A stretch of 64,000 nt of DNA from DASUPK01 sp963795665 (GTDB lineage Bacteria > Actinomycetota > Thermoleophilia > Solirubrobacterales > 70-9), in assembly GCA_963795665.1 (NCBI GenBank), contig CAWCIP010000009.1, forward strand, positions 1-64,000, written 5' to 3'. The notes below the pieces were generated by a model. That model had not been told where the DNA came from. It saw nothing but the letters and a program-made list of their open reading frames with translations, and ran no database searches. The position numbers and the translations under genes are program-made. Of this stretch, positions 43,586 to 54,111 are shown piece by piece. Numbering within the stretch: the first letter of the stretch is position 1; each line of letters starts with the position of its first letter.

Positions 43586-44517
43586 GCGACGCCTTGGTCA
43601 GCCTGGTGATGCCGGCGTGGCGGCCGCGGGCCGACTGGCTGGAGGAGGCCGTCGAAGGCGCCCTCCGACAGAGGGACTGCCGGATCGAGCTGCTCGTGGT
43701 CGACGACGGGTCGCCCGAGCCGGTCGCGGAGCTCCTCTCGGGCTTCGACGACCCGCGCCTGCGCCCGATGCGAATCGATCACGCAGGTGCCGCCGCCGCG
43801 ACGAATGCCGGAATGGCGGCCGCCCGAGGGGACTACCTGCGCTTCATCGACGCGGACGACGTGATCGAGGAGGACAGCACCGCTCGCCTCCTGGAGCTGG
43901 CGGACGGGCTGGACGACGTGGTCGCATACGGCGCAACGCTGTTCTGCGACTCGGAGCTTCGGCCGCTTTGGAAGATGACCAGCAACGTGGAGGGAGACGC
44001 TGTCAGGGCCTGCCTTCTGGGTCGGTTCACCACCCGGCCGCACGCGTTTCTGTTCCCCCGGCGGATAATCGAGGCAACCGGGGAGTGGTCCTCCGAGCTG
44101 ACCGTCTCGGAGGACTGGGACTTCATCCTCCGGGCGCTGGAGCATGGACAGGTTCGCGGCACCCACGAGGTGGCCACCCGCTACCGGCGGCATTCGGGAG
44201 GACTGACCGCTGATCCCGCTGCCGGGGAGCGTGGCGCCCAAGCCGTGATCGACGGCTACTTCCAGCGCCACCCCAATCAGTGCGGAACGCGCCTGGAGCG
44301 GCGGGCGACGGCGCGCCTGCTCGCCCACAGCGGGCGGGTGTACCTCACGCACGGCGAGCCCCGCAAGGGAATCGCGAACCTCGCTCGATCGGCGGTTCGG
44401 GACCCCAGCGCGATAGGCATGGAGGTCGCACAAGGAGCGCGGACGGCCCCCGGCGTTGTCCGCCGCCTGATCCGGGCCCTGCGCCCCGGGGACAGGGCGG
44501 CGCCGGGCGGGAGCTAG
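43582..44517 (+). CDS. Family 2 glycosyltransferase (paralogue A)
   Basis: A 311-residue GT2. It reads VSLVMPAWRPRADWLEEAV, IELLVVDDGSPEPVAELLS, the metal motif YLRFIDADDVIEEDS, FTTRPHAFLFPRRIIEA and VSEDWDFILRALEHG. It is a close paralogue of the gene at 45435, on the far side of the deacetylase. Its ATG overlaps the corrected stop of the upstream GT4 gene, and its end overlaps the convergent deacetylase by 4 bases. It is intact, so it serves as the reference for reading the damaged copy. Confidence 0.86.
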   Translation: MSDALVSLVMPAWRPRADWLEEAVEGALRQRDCRIELLVVDDGSPEPVAELLSGFDDPRLRPMRIDHAGAAAATNAGMAAARGDYLRFIDADDVIEEDSTARLLELADGLDDVVAYGATLFCDSELRPLWKMTSNVEGDAVRACLLGRFTTRPHAFLFPRRIIEATGEWSSELTVSEDWDFILRALEHGQVRGTHEVATRYRRHSGGLTADPAAGERGAQAVIDGYFQRHPNQCGTRLERRATARLLAHSGRVYLTHGEPRKGIANLARSAVRDPSAIGMEVAQGARTAPGVVRRLIRALRPGDRAAPGGS

Positions 44518-45338
44518 CGAAGGCGGCCTCGCAGGCCGTTGACCACCGAGCGGGCGACTCGGCCGGCGGCGCTGCCCTCGAATCTGGGCCACGCGCCGCT
44601 CACCTTCACCGTGAAGGCCGCCCAGCTCTCACCGCGGCCGATCGGCGCCCGTGACATCGCCAGGGGCTCCCACCCTCGGCCTCCCGACTCCGCCAGTGCG
44701 ATGCGGATTCCGGCTTCGCGGGCTGCGTCGATGCTCTCCTCCGTGTACCTGCCGAACGGATACGCGGCCGTCGTCACCGGCGTCCCGACGATCGACTCGA
44801 GGATCTCGCGGCTCTCGCGCAGCTCCCGTACGGCGTCCGCGAACGGAACCGTGGAAAGGTCGGGATGGCTCAGCGTGTGGGCTCCGATCTCGACCCCGGC
44901 TTCGGCGAGCGTCGAAAGCTGCTCCCGGTCGAGGATCCGGGCGTGGTCGGATCCCGGCATCCTCGGGAAACGACCTCCGATCCAGTCCGTGGTCACATAG
45001 ACCGCCGACGGAACCCCCTGACCCGCCAGCGTCAGCAGCGGATCAAACAGGTTGAGGTAGGCGTCATCGAAGGTGAGGGCGACCAGGCCCGGAGGCGGCG
45101 AGCCCGAGTCAGTCCGACGGGCGAGCTCGGAGACGGTGACGAGCTCGAATCCGGCGTCCCGCAGAGCCTCTACCTGAGCGCGAAGCCGCGCCGGGGGGAT
45201 CATCAGGCGGCGGGGGTCCTCGCTCAGCGGAAGATCGGCGATTCCGTGGTAGGCGAGCACCGCGGTGCAGCGGCGCGCCAACGTGGACAGGACCCGCCTC
45301 GCGCCGGCGGGCGGATGCTCGGTCGCGGGGCCGCTCAA
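44514..45338 (-). CDS. Polysaccharide deacetylase family protein
   Basis: A 274-residue NodB-homology protein. VLAYHGIADLP starts the fold, LVALTFDDAYLNLFDPLL carries the Asp pair, IGAHTLSHPDLSTV the metal histidines, and TTAAYPFGRYTEESIDAA the catalytic-Arg/Pro segment. No signal peptide or membrane anchor is visible, so it may act on a lipid-linked intermediate in the cytosol; members without export signals are common in exopolysaccharide loci. It starts at a TTG and is divergent from glycosyltransferase paralogue B, with 96 bases between. The probable role is N- or O-deacetylation of the repeat unit. Confidence 0.86.
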   Translation of the reverse strand: MSGPATEHPPAGARRVLSTLARRCTAVLAYHGIADLPLSEDPRRLMIPPARLRAQVEALRDAGFELVTVSELARRTDSGSPPPGLVALTFDDAYLNLFDPLLTLAGQGVPSAVYVTTDWIGGRFPRMPGSDHARILDREQLSTLAEAGVEIGAHTLSHPDLSTVPFADAVRELRESREILESIVGTPVTTAAYPFGRYTEESIDAAREAGIRIALAESGGRGWEPLAMSRAPIGRGESWAAFTVKVSGAWPRFEGSAAGRVARSVVNGLRGRLR

Positions 45339-45434
45339 GTCAGGAAGCGTAACCCCGTGGGGCCCGCCGGCGCTCTCTTAATTGAGGGGAACGAACTGCT
45401 GCCTGCGCCGTTTGCCGAGCCACCGACTCAAGAT

Positions 45435-46407
45435 ATGGAATCCGCGGATCGACCGAGCAAGGGGCTCGTCAGTCTCATCATGCCCGTCTGGCGGCCACGA
45501 CCGGAGTGGTTGAGGCGAGCGGTCACAGCTGCGTTGGCCCAGAGGGGCTGCGAGATCGAGCTGATCGTGGTCGACGACGGCTCACCCGATCCGATGGAGG
45601 AACTGCTCTCGGACGTCGATGACGACAGGCTCCGGGTCCTCCGGGTCGAGCACGCGGGCGCCTCGCGGGCCCGGCATTGCGCGCCCGCCTCGCGGGCGCG
45701 CAATGCCGGGATCGCGGCGGCCCGCGGCGGCTACGTCCGCTTCATCGACGCCGACGACGAGATCCTGCCCGGGAGCACGGCGCGGCTTGTCGAGCTCGCC
45801 GGTGGGCGGAGGACGTGATCGCCTACGGAGCCACGATGTTCTGCGATCCGGACCTGAGGCCGCTCTGGCTGATGACGAGCCGGGTGCAGGGCGACGCGGT
45901 TGAGGCCTGCCTGCTGGGTCGATTCACCACCAGGCCGCACGCGTTCCTCTTCCCACGTCGCGTCATCGAGCGAACCGGCGACTGGAGCCATGAGCTGCCC
46001 GTGTGCTCGGACTGGGACTACATCCTGCGGGCCCTCGAGCACGGCCGGGTTCGCGGGACCACTGAGGTGGCGACTCTCAATCGCCGCCATGGCGGCGGGA
46101 TCACCGGCGACCCGGAAGACAGAGAGCAGGCCGCCAGGATGGTCGTGGGGCGCTATTTCGAGCGCCGCCCCGAGCAGCGCGGCACACGCCTCGAGGAACG
46201 GGCCACAGCCCGGCTGCTGACCCATGCGGGCCGCATCTTACGCGATGCACCGGCAGCGGCAGCGCGGGCTTCGGAAGATGGCATCCGGCGCCAGGAATCG
46301 ACCCGAGGGCGGTGGGCGTCGAGATCGGGCAGGCGGCACCGGCCTTGGGGTGCGTCGTCCGCAGGCTGCTCCGGAAGACCCGAAACGGAGCTAGTCCGGC
46401 GGACTAA
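45435..46407 (+). pseudogene. Family 2 glycosyltransferase (paralogue B), interrupted
   Basis: A close relative of the gene at 43582: VSLIMPVWRPRPEWLRRAV, ELIVVDDGSPDPMEELLS, RFIDADDEI, FTTRPHAFLFPRRVIER and CSDWDYILRALEHG. A 27-base insertion adds nine residues within the HAGAS-RARNAGIAA segment. A frameshift near 45810 separates LVELAG from AEDVIAYG, and a second near 46250-46300 precedes DPRAVGVEIGQAAPA, which ends RNGASPAD at the TAA 46405-46407. The product may be inactive, or the frameshifts may be sequence errors; the insertion looks genuine. Confidence 0.7.
45670..45710. repeat. Perfect 19-bp inverted repeat with 3-base loop
   Basis: 45670-45688 and 45692-45710 are perfect reverse complements about the loop CTC. 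The left arm is absent from paralogue A, and a direct repeat GCCTCGCGGG occurs 27 bases apart at 45660 and 45687, the sign of a templated fold-back insertion. Confidence 0.9.
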
Positions 46408-46436
46408 GACCCGAAACGGAGCTAGTCCGGCGGACT
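46375..46436. repeat. 31-bp perfect tandem duplication
   Basis: 46375-46405 and 46406-46436 are identical (each starts AAGACCCGAAACGG and ends CCGGCGGACT). The junction creates the TAA that ends glycosyltransferase B. The second copy contains the last codons of the convergent glycosylphosphotransferase, whose product is unchanged. Confidence 0.95.
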
Positions 46437-47940
46437 CCTGAGCAGCTCCAGGACCGTGAGGAGCATGATCTTCAGGTCCAGCCAGGGCGACCAGTTCTCG
46501 ATGTAGTAGTTGTCCCACTCGATCCGGTCGTCGACCGAGGTGTCGCCCCGGAGGCTGTGGACCTGGGCCCATCCTGTGATCCCGGCCTTGACGCGGTGCC
46601 GGTCGTCGTAGCGGCGAATTCGCTGCTCGAACATCGATACGTACGCCGGCTGCTCGGGCCGCGGGCCGACGATCGACATGTCCCCCCGCAGCACGTTGAA
46701 CAGCTGCGGCAGCTCATCCACCCCGGAGCGGCGCAGGAGTGCCCCGAACTTCGAGGTGTCCCGCTTCTTGCTCTCACCGCCGTCGTCGTCGCTCTGGTCG
46801 TGATCCACTCCGGCGGCCTGCGCCTCCGCCCAGGCGGCGTTCGCCTGGCCGCGGTCCTCCGGGGCTCCCGCCATCGAGCGGAACTTGAGCATCTCGAACT
46901 CGTGGCCGTCCAGCCCGATCCGGCGCTGCCTGAACAGGATCGGCCGTCCCAGCGTGAACAGCGTGCCGAGGGCGCAGACGAGGAGGAGCGGAGAGACGAT
47001 GATGGTGGCGATCAGCGCGAGGACCCGGTCCGACGCGTACTTGACCCCCACTCGCCAGTTGGATGGATCGGAGGGATAGATCGAAACCAGCGGCAGGCCC
47101 CCCACCCGCTCCAGCTCGATCTTGTCGGGCACGCCCTCGAAGAGGCGCGGGACGATCGAGATCGAGACCTTCATCTGCTGAAGCGCCCGGGAGATGCCCA
47201 GCTGCATGTCGTGAGGGGCGGTGGAGAACGCGACGATCGCGTGCTCGACGCCGTGCTCGCGGACCACCCGCTCGAGGTCGTCTCCCGAGCCCAGCACGGG
47301 GATGCCGGAGGGTCGCTCCACCTCGAGCGGATCCGGGTCCACGAAACCGACCGGGCGAAGCCCGAGCTCAGGGTGGGCGAGGAGCCTGCGAGCGATCAGG
47401 TGGCCCACGCGGCCCGCGCCGAGGATCAGGGTGGGCGCTCCTCCCCCCTTGGTGGTGTTGACCCGTTCAGTCACCATCGCGAGCACCCCGCGGCCGGCGA
47501 TCAGGTAGACGGCCGCAAAGCCCCAGGAGCGGATCTCCTCCTCGGCGATCGTGGGGTGGTCCGAGACGAGCAGGCGGAAGAAGGTGACGATCATCGCGGA
47601 GATGGCCGTGACGCTGAGGATCGTTCGCGCGTCGTCGAGGAACCGCGGGCCGATGACCGCGCGGTAGCGGCCTCGTAACGCGAGCAGCGCCAGCACCAGG
47701 CCCGCCGAACGCGAGTCGCCATCCCGGGCTGGTGCTCACATCGGCCGAGGAAGCCGAGATCGTCTCGATCGTGCCGGCCAGCGCCAGCATGACCACGTCG
47801 GTAGCCAGGCGCAGGTGCGCCTGGCGAGTGGCCGTGGACGTCCGTCGCCTCTCAGGCTCGGACACGAGGCCCTCTCGCCGGTCGCCCGCCTGATCGGGGG
47901 ATCGGAGCAGCATCTCTTTCATGCGCATACCCATCGACAT
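46422..47940 (-). CDS. Polyprenyl glycosylphosphotransferase, frameshifted near its N-terminus
   Basis: A WbaP/WcaJ-type initiating enzyme of about 505 residues that loads the first sugar phosphate onto undecaprenyl phosphate. It has N-terminal membrane helices, a Rossmann-like CoA-binding domain (LILGAGRVGHLIARRLLAHP) and a C-terminal catalytic domain (LIATIIVSPLLLVCALGTL; EMLKFRSMAG; LRRSGVDELPQLFNVLRG; MSIVGPRPEQP; GITGWAQVHSLRG). The frame slips between SPGWRLAFGG and LALLALRGRYRAVIG, near 47700. The total length is one base over a multiple of three. An acidic Asp/Gly insert interrupts the catalytic domain after the FRSM motif. This should start synthesis of the locus's repeat unit. Confidence 0.88.
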
Positions 47941-47985
47941 TGTCTCGCGTTCGGTTGAGGCCGGGGAAAAACCGCTGCCTGAAGC

Positions 47986-48687
47986 TCAATCGAGCAGCAC
48001 GGGTGGGTTGTGCCCCGGGATCACCATATGGGGGTTCAATTCCCGGATCCGCCTCCATTGACGCAGGAGCTCCTCCCGCTCCGGCCCGAAGTCCTCGGGC
48101 AGGTCCATCTGCTCGAAGTACTCCGGAAGTGGCCCGACGCAATCGGAGGCGATCACCACGAGGCCGTCATCGGTGTCGACCAACAGCGAGATCAGGCCGT
48201 CGCAGTGGCCGGGGGTCAGGATCCAGCGCAGGCCCGGCTCGATCTCGCCCTCCTCCCCATCCAGGATCTCGAGATTCGCCATCTCCATCACGCCGGAGAC
48301 GAGCTGGGCGTACGGAGCCTCGGTCTCGATCCGGTGGACGTAGGTCCGCCGCATCGGCCATCCCGCGAGTCCCTCGGCGTGATCGAAGTGCAGATGGGTG
48401 AGGATCACGTCCTTGACGTCGTTCGGGTCGACGCCGAGCTCCCCCATCGCGCCGATCACGGGCGCCCCCTGCATGATCAGCCCGGGATCGACGAGGTAGT
48501 CGCGCTCGCCGCGGACCAGCAGCGTGTTGGGGAAGGCGACCATCCCGGTCGTTCGCCCGCCCTGCTGGAGCGCCTTGTATCGCTCGAAGCCCTCGGCGGA
48601 GCTGTCGATCGTCGCGGCCTCCGCCTCACCGTTGGAGACGGCGAATACGTAGCGCTGGGCCGGAACGAGAACGTGGACCGAGGCCAT
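47986..48687 (-). CDS. Metallo-beta-lactamase fold hydrolase (lactonase-like)
   Basis: A 233-residue MBL-fold enzyme with the zinc motif THLHFDHAEGL, a later PGHCDGLISLLV and a terminal PGHNPPVLLD, giving the HxHxDH, H, D and H ligand set. The layout resembles quorum-quenching lactonases and glyoxalase II, but no substrate can be assigned. The ATG at 48687 lies 6 bases after TAGGGT, so its transcript is probably leaderless and starts just downstream of the terminator hairpin. The glycosylphosphotransferase follows 45 bases later on the same strand. Confidence 0.86.
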   Translation of the reverse strand: MASVHVLVPAQRYVFAVSNGEAEAATIDSSAEGFERYKALQQGGRTTGMVAFPNTLLVRGERDYLVDPGLIMQGAPVIGAMGELGVDPNDVKDVILTHLHFDHAEGLAGWPMRRTYVHRIETEAPYAQLVSGVMEMANLEILDGEEGEIEPGLRWILTPGHCDGLISLLVDTDDGLVVIASDCVGPLPEYFEQMDLPEDFGPEREELLRQWRRIRELNPHMVIPGHNPPVLLD

Positions 48688-48693
48688 GGCCTG

Positions 48694-48699
48694 ACCCTA
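48694..48699 (-). promoter_or_regulatory. Putative leaderless -10 hexamer of the MBL-fold hydrolase
   Basis: TAGGGT on the minus strand, 6 bp before the ATG at 48687. Any -35 would fall within the terminator stem. Confidence 0.5.
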
Positions 48700-48708
48700 T
48701 CCAAACGA

Positions 48709-48734
48709 CGAGGGCGCCCCGAAGGGCGCCCTCG
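48709..48734 (-). terminator. Intrinsic terminator-like hairpin
   Basis: CGAGGGCGCCC, CGAA loop, GGGCGCCCTCG: a perfect 11-bp stem. On the minus strand it is followed by TCGTTT, after the membrane-protein gene at 48758. Confidence 0.65.
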
Positions 48735-48757
48735 AGAAAACCGGTGATGCGCCTGGG

Positions 48758-49207
48758 TCAGGCGCTGGGGACGGTTTCGGTGTCCGGGGCGGGGGTGGTG
48801 GTCGAGGTGTACTCGAACTCCTCCTCGGCGCCGAACAGCTTGTCGAGCACCAGCTTGCGCGCGTCCTCGCTCAGGATGAGGACCAGGGCCGCGCCCAGAA
48901 TGCCCACGAGCAGAGCCTTTCCAAGCCCAAACCGGCGGCGGGTGCTCCGTCCGCGCAGCTGCTGTGAAGCATCCCGAAGCGACTCGGCCGCCGTGCGCAG
49001 ATCACGCTGAACCTTCTTGTCGTCCATCAGGGCCTTAGCGGGGCCCTTCCCATTCGACATCCGGGCGTACGCGCCCTTTGCGGCCTCGAACGCAACGCGG
49101 ATGTTCTCGCGCAGCTCTTCATCCTCGATGAGCCGCCGCACGTATGGATTGGACGCAACCGACCGGGCAGCATCTCCGGCTTTCGCGCTTCTGCTTTGTG
49201 CGCCCAT
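48758..49207 (-). CDS. Single-pass membrane protein, unknown function
   Basis: A 149-residue protein. A long helical N-terminal part, probably coiled coil (LIEDEELRENIRVAFEAAK; VQRDLRTAAESLRDASQQL), precedes a basic patch (RGRSTRRRFG), one membrane helix at ~99-116 (LLVGILGAALVLILS) and an acidic Thr/Pro tail outside (EEEFEYTSTTTPAP). This orientation suggests a cytosolic domain anchored to the membrane. A ribosome-binding site (GAGGAG) precedes the ATG. It sits between lon and the terminator; no family recognised. Confidence 0.7.
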   Translation of the reverse strand: MGAQSRSAKAGDAARSVASNPYVRRLIEDEELRENIRVAFEAAKGAYARMSNGKGPAKALMDDKKVQRDLRTAAESLRDASQQLRGRSTRRRFGLGKALLVGILGAALVLILSEDARKLVLDKLFGAEEEFEYTSTTTPAPDTETVPSA

Positions 49208-49288
49208 GGGTCTCCTCAGATCGTTTCCAGGGTGCAGGGGGGAGACTACCCGCTCGTAGACGCGAGGGCGCGCGCGAGCGCGACCCGT

Positions 49289-51688
<2,400 letters not shown>

Positions 51689-51718
51689 CCTCAGCTCCTT
51701 TTCATGGACGGAGGCCCG

Positions 51719-52174
51719 CTACTCGGCCCGCTCAATCGGGACCTGGCGGGCGGCCTGTGGCAACCGCGTCGGCAGCTCGACCCGGAGGATGCCGTCCTCG
51801 TAGGTGGCCTGGGCCTGGTCGGCGTTGACGTCCACGGAGAGCTCGACGACGCGGCGGAATGGACCCGAGGGAAGCTCGACCTGCTGGTAGGTCCGGCCCT
51901 CCGTGTCGCGGACCGGGCGCTCGCCGCTGATCACCAGCGTCCGGCCCCGCACCTCGAGATTGACCGCCTCGAGCTCGATTCCGGGCAGCTCGACCTTGAC
52001 CACCGCCTTCTGCGGCGCGTCCTCACCGCAGTAGTAGACGTCGACCCGAGGCACGAACGCGGCCACCTGCCGGCGCTGGCGATAGCCGGCCTGATCCCAG
52101 AAGTCACCGAGGAGCTCGTCCATCTCCCGGCGCATCCTGGCGAAGTCGGCGAATGGGTCGCGCTGGCTGGTCAT
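51719..52174 (-). CDS. Hsp20/alpha-crystallin small heat-shock protein
   Basis: A 151-residue holdase. After a short variable N-terminus the alpha-crystallin domain runs from VAAFVPRVDVYYCGEDAPQ through KVELPGIELEAVNLEVRGR (the L-PGI-x8 signature) to YEDGILRVELPTRLPQA. It holds unfolding proteins for refolding or for Lon. The preceding gene ends 15 bases upstream, and TACGCT lies 8 bases before the ATG at 52174, which could be a separate leaderless promoter for hsp20-lon. No HspR-type (HAIR) repeat was seen. Confidence 0.9.
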   Translation of the reverse strand: MTSQRDPFADFARMRREMDELLGDFWDQAGYRQRRQVAAFVPRVDVYYCGEDAPQKAVVKVELPGIELEAVNLEVRGRTLVISGERPVRDTEGRTYQQVELPSGPFRRVVELSVDVNADQAQATYEDGILRVELPTRLPQAARQVPIERAE

Positions 52175-52189
52175 CGATAGAAAGCGTAG

Positions 52190-52981
52190 CTAGACCCCAT
52201 AGGTGGCTCCCTCGCTGGCGATCTCGACCGCCCCTCCGAAGCCCTTCTCGGCCTGCTCGCGCGCCCAGTCGTCTCCGAGCTCGTCGGAGATGTGGGTGAT
52301 CACGACCCGCTTGGCGCCGGCCTCGCGGGCGTGCTCCCCCGCCTCCTCGGGGGTGAGGTGGCCCCGGAGCCCGGTGCGCTCCGGGCGCGGGAGAGTCCCC
52401 TCGATGATCAGCAGGTCGGCGTCCTTGGCGACGTCGACGATCTCCTTGCCCGGGCGGGTGTCGGCGCTGTAGGCGATCTCGCCGCTGCCCGCCGAGCCGA
52501 TCCGCACCGCGAAGGTCTCCACGAAATGCGGCACCGGATGGAAGCGCGCCCAGACATCGCCGATCTCGACCCTGTCGCCGGGCGAGTACTCCTCTATCCG
52601 GAAGGCGCTCTCGATCAAGTCGTCGTTGCCCCACGCGCCGACCACCCGGCGGAAGGTCTCGACGGCGCCGGGCGGAGCGATCAGCCGGGGGCGGGCCGGC
52701 TCGTCCGTCCCGTCCCAGATGTGGACGGGCACGGGCTGCTGCTTCGGGGCGTAGATCAGTGCGTATGAGTAGGGGACCAGGTCCAGGAAGTGGTCGGCGT
52801 GCAGATGGGAGACGATCACGGCGTCGACCTCGGTGTAGTCGACCCGCTCCCGCAGCTTGCCGAACACCCCGTTGCCGCAGTCGAGCAGGACCTTCGTCTC
52901 GTCCGTTTCGATCAGATAGCCGCTGCAGGCCCCCCCGGCGTCCTGCCAGGAGGGCGACTTGCCGAGCACGGTGATCTTCAA
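52190..52981 (-). CDS. MBL-fold hydrolase, ribonuclease Z-like
   Basis: A 263-residue enzyme of the RNase Z/ElaC-like branch: KITVLGKSPSWQDAGGACSG, SHLHADHFLDLVPYSYALIY (HxHxDH), HPVPHFVETFAVRIG, and AYSADTRPGKEIVDVAKDAD, with a further ligand in VVITHISDELGDD. The TTG at 52981 is chosen because KITVLGKSPSW is the natural first strand; an ATG at 53056 would add 25 atypical residues. True RNase Z, phosphonate-cleaving PhnP-like or arylsulfatase-like roles are all possible. It ends 15 bases before hsp20. Confidence 0.85.
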   Translation of the reverse strand: MKITVLGKSPSWQDAGGACSGYLIETDETKVLLDCGNGVFGKLRERVDYTEVDAVIVSHLHADHFLDLVPYSYALIYAPKQQPVPVHIWDGTDEPARPRLIAPPGAVETFRRVVGAWGNDDLIESAFRIEEYSPGDRVEIGDVWARFHPVPHFVETFAVRIGSAGSGEIAYSADTRPGKEIVDVAKDADLLIIEGTLPRPERTGLRGHLTPEEAGEHAREAGAKRVVITHISDELGDDWAREQAEKGFGGAVEIASEGATYGV

Positions 52982-53074
52982 GGCATGTGTCCCATAGCCC
53001 CGCCGGGACTGTAACCGTAATGAGAGTGGTGCCCCGCAGGCGAAGCCGAGGAGCAACCCGATTAGGGTTGGGCG

Positions 53075-53281
53075 CTATGCCGCTTGCACGACAGCGTGCG
53101 CGCCCGGGTTGCCGCGATCACGCATGAGGAGGGCGGGCTGCCGGGGCGGAACCAGGCCCTCGGGGGTGTCGGGCCTGAAGGTGGGACAGGGCGAGTCGAG
53201 ACCGAGGGCACAGAGGCCGCGGCGATGGAAGAAGCACTCCTCACAAGTCACCGCAGCGTTGCGTGCCCGACTCTCGGCCAA
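53075..53281 (-). CDS. Small Cys-rich protein, possible zinc binder
   Basis: A 68-residue protein. A Cys-dense core (CEECFFHRRGLCALGLDSPC, starting at residue 13) continues as PTFRPDTPEG. The four cysteines and a histidine suggest a small zinc-ribbon or disulfide unit. I recall similar short actinobacterial proteins with CEECFF and PCPTFRP, but this is memory, not a search result. It is upstream of the RNase Z-like gene on the same strand. The frame overlaps no other credible gene. Confidence 0.55.
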   Translation of the reverse strand: MAESRARNAAVTCEECFFHRRGLCALGLDSPCPTFRPDTPEGLVPPRQPALLMRDRGNPGAHAVVQAA

Positions 53282-53469
53282 GTTGCCCCATCCCCTCTCT
53301 CGTCGATCATTTCCGCCCCGGTTACCGACCCGCGACTTGGCTTGATGATGCCATTTGGGCGGCCGCCCGTCAGGCGCGTTCCCGCAAATGGCGCTCTTCT
53401 TTTTTCACCGGTTGGTCACGAGTTCCGCTAGCACCGGGAAGGTTGGAGCCCTCGCTAAGATCAGCGCCA

Positions 53470-54111
53470 ATGGCTCAGATCGCTCAGCAGCGGACCAACC
53501 AGCTCTCGGCATCCCCGCCGATGTTCGAGAGCAGGTTCCTCGACTTCTTCTCCCGCGTCCACCCCGCGGTGCCGGCCGTCGTCTTCGTCCCGGTGGTGGT
53601 CGGTGGCGTCTGGCTCGGGATCGACCGCGGGCTCTCGGTGGGCACCGCAGCGCTCCTGTTCCTCGCCGGCGTCGCGATCTGGACACTCACGGAGTACTGG
53701 CTCCACCGGCTCTTCTTCCACTGGCAGCCGAAGTTCCGCGGCGGCGACCGAGTCCACTTCATCATCCACGGCGTTCACCACGACCACCCCAACGACGCCA
53801 TGCGACTGGTCATGCCGCCCGCGGTCAGCATCCCACTCGCCGCGCTCTTCCTCGGGCTCTACGCGCTGATCTTCGGCACTCCCGAGGCCTACCCCGCCTT
53901 CGCCGGGTTCATCACCGGGTACCTGGGCTACGACTACACCCACTACCACGTCCATCACCACGTGCCGAAGACCAAGTTCGGGAAGAAGCTGCGCGAGCAC
54001 CACATGCGCCACCACTTCCAGGACCACCGCTACGGCTTCGGCGTCTCCTCGCCCCTCTGGGACGCCTTCTTCCAGACCCTCCCTCGTCGCCGCAAGCCCA
54101 ACGGCGACTAG
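53470..54111 (+). CDS. Fatty acid hydroxylase (sterol-desaturase superfamily)
   Basis: A 213-residue membrane di-iron enzyme. Histidine clusters HRLFFH, HGVHHDH, HYHVHHH and HHMRHH provide the eight-plus histidine ligands of the superfamily, set between hydrophobic segments. The closest type is fatty acid 2-hydroxylase/FAH, which hydroxylates acyl chains in lipids, as in sphingolipid- or wax-type modification. The ATG at 53470 gives MAQIAQQRTNQL and follows TAAGAT by 8 bases; a longer frame to 53263 has no support. It overlaps the convergent dehydrogenase gene by 4 bases. Confidence 0.88.
   Translation: MAQIAQQRTNQLSASPPMFESRFLDFFSRVHPAVPAVVFVPVVVGGVWLGIDRGLSVGTAALLFLAGVAIWTLTEYWLHRLFFHWQPKFRGGDRVHFIIHGVHHDHPNDAMRLVMPPAVSIPLAALFLGLYALIFGTPEAYPAFAGFITGYLGYDYTHYHVHHHVPKTKFGKKLREHHMRHHFQDHRYGFGVSSPLWDAFFQTLPRRRKPNGD

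Noticed and set aside
32274..47940. Phage or mobile origin for the polysaccharide locus
   Set aside because: No integrase, transposase, tRNA boundary or attachment repeat found; only a small tandem duplication and fold-back insertion.
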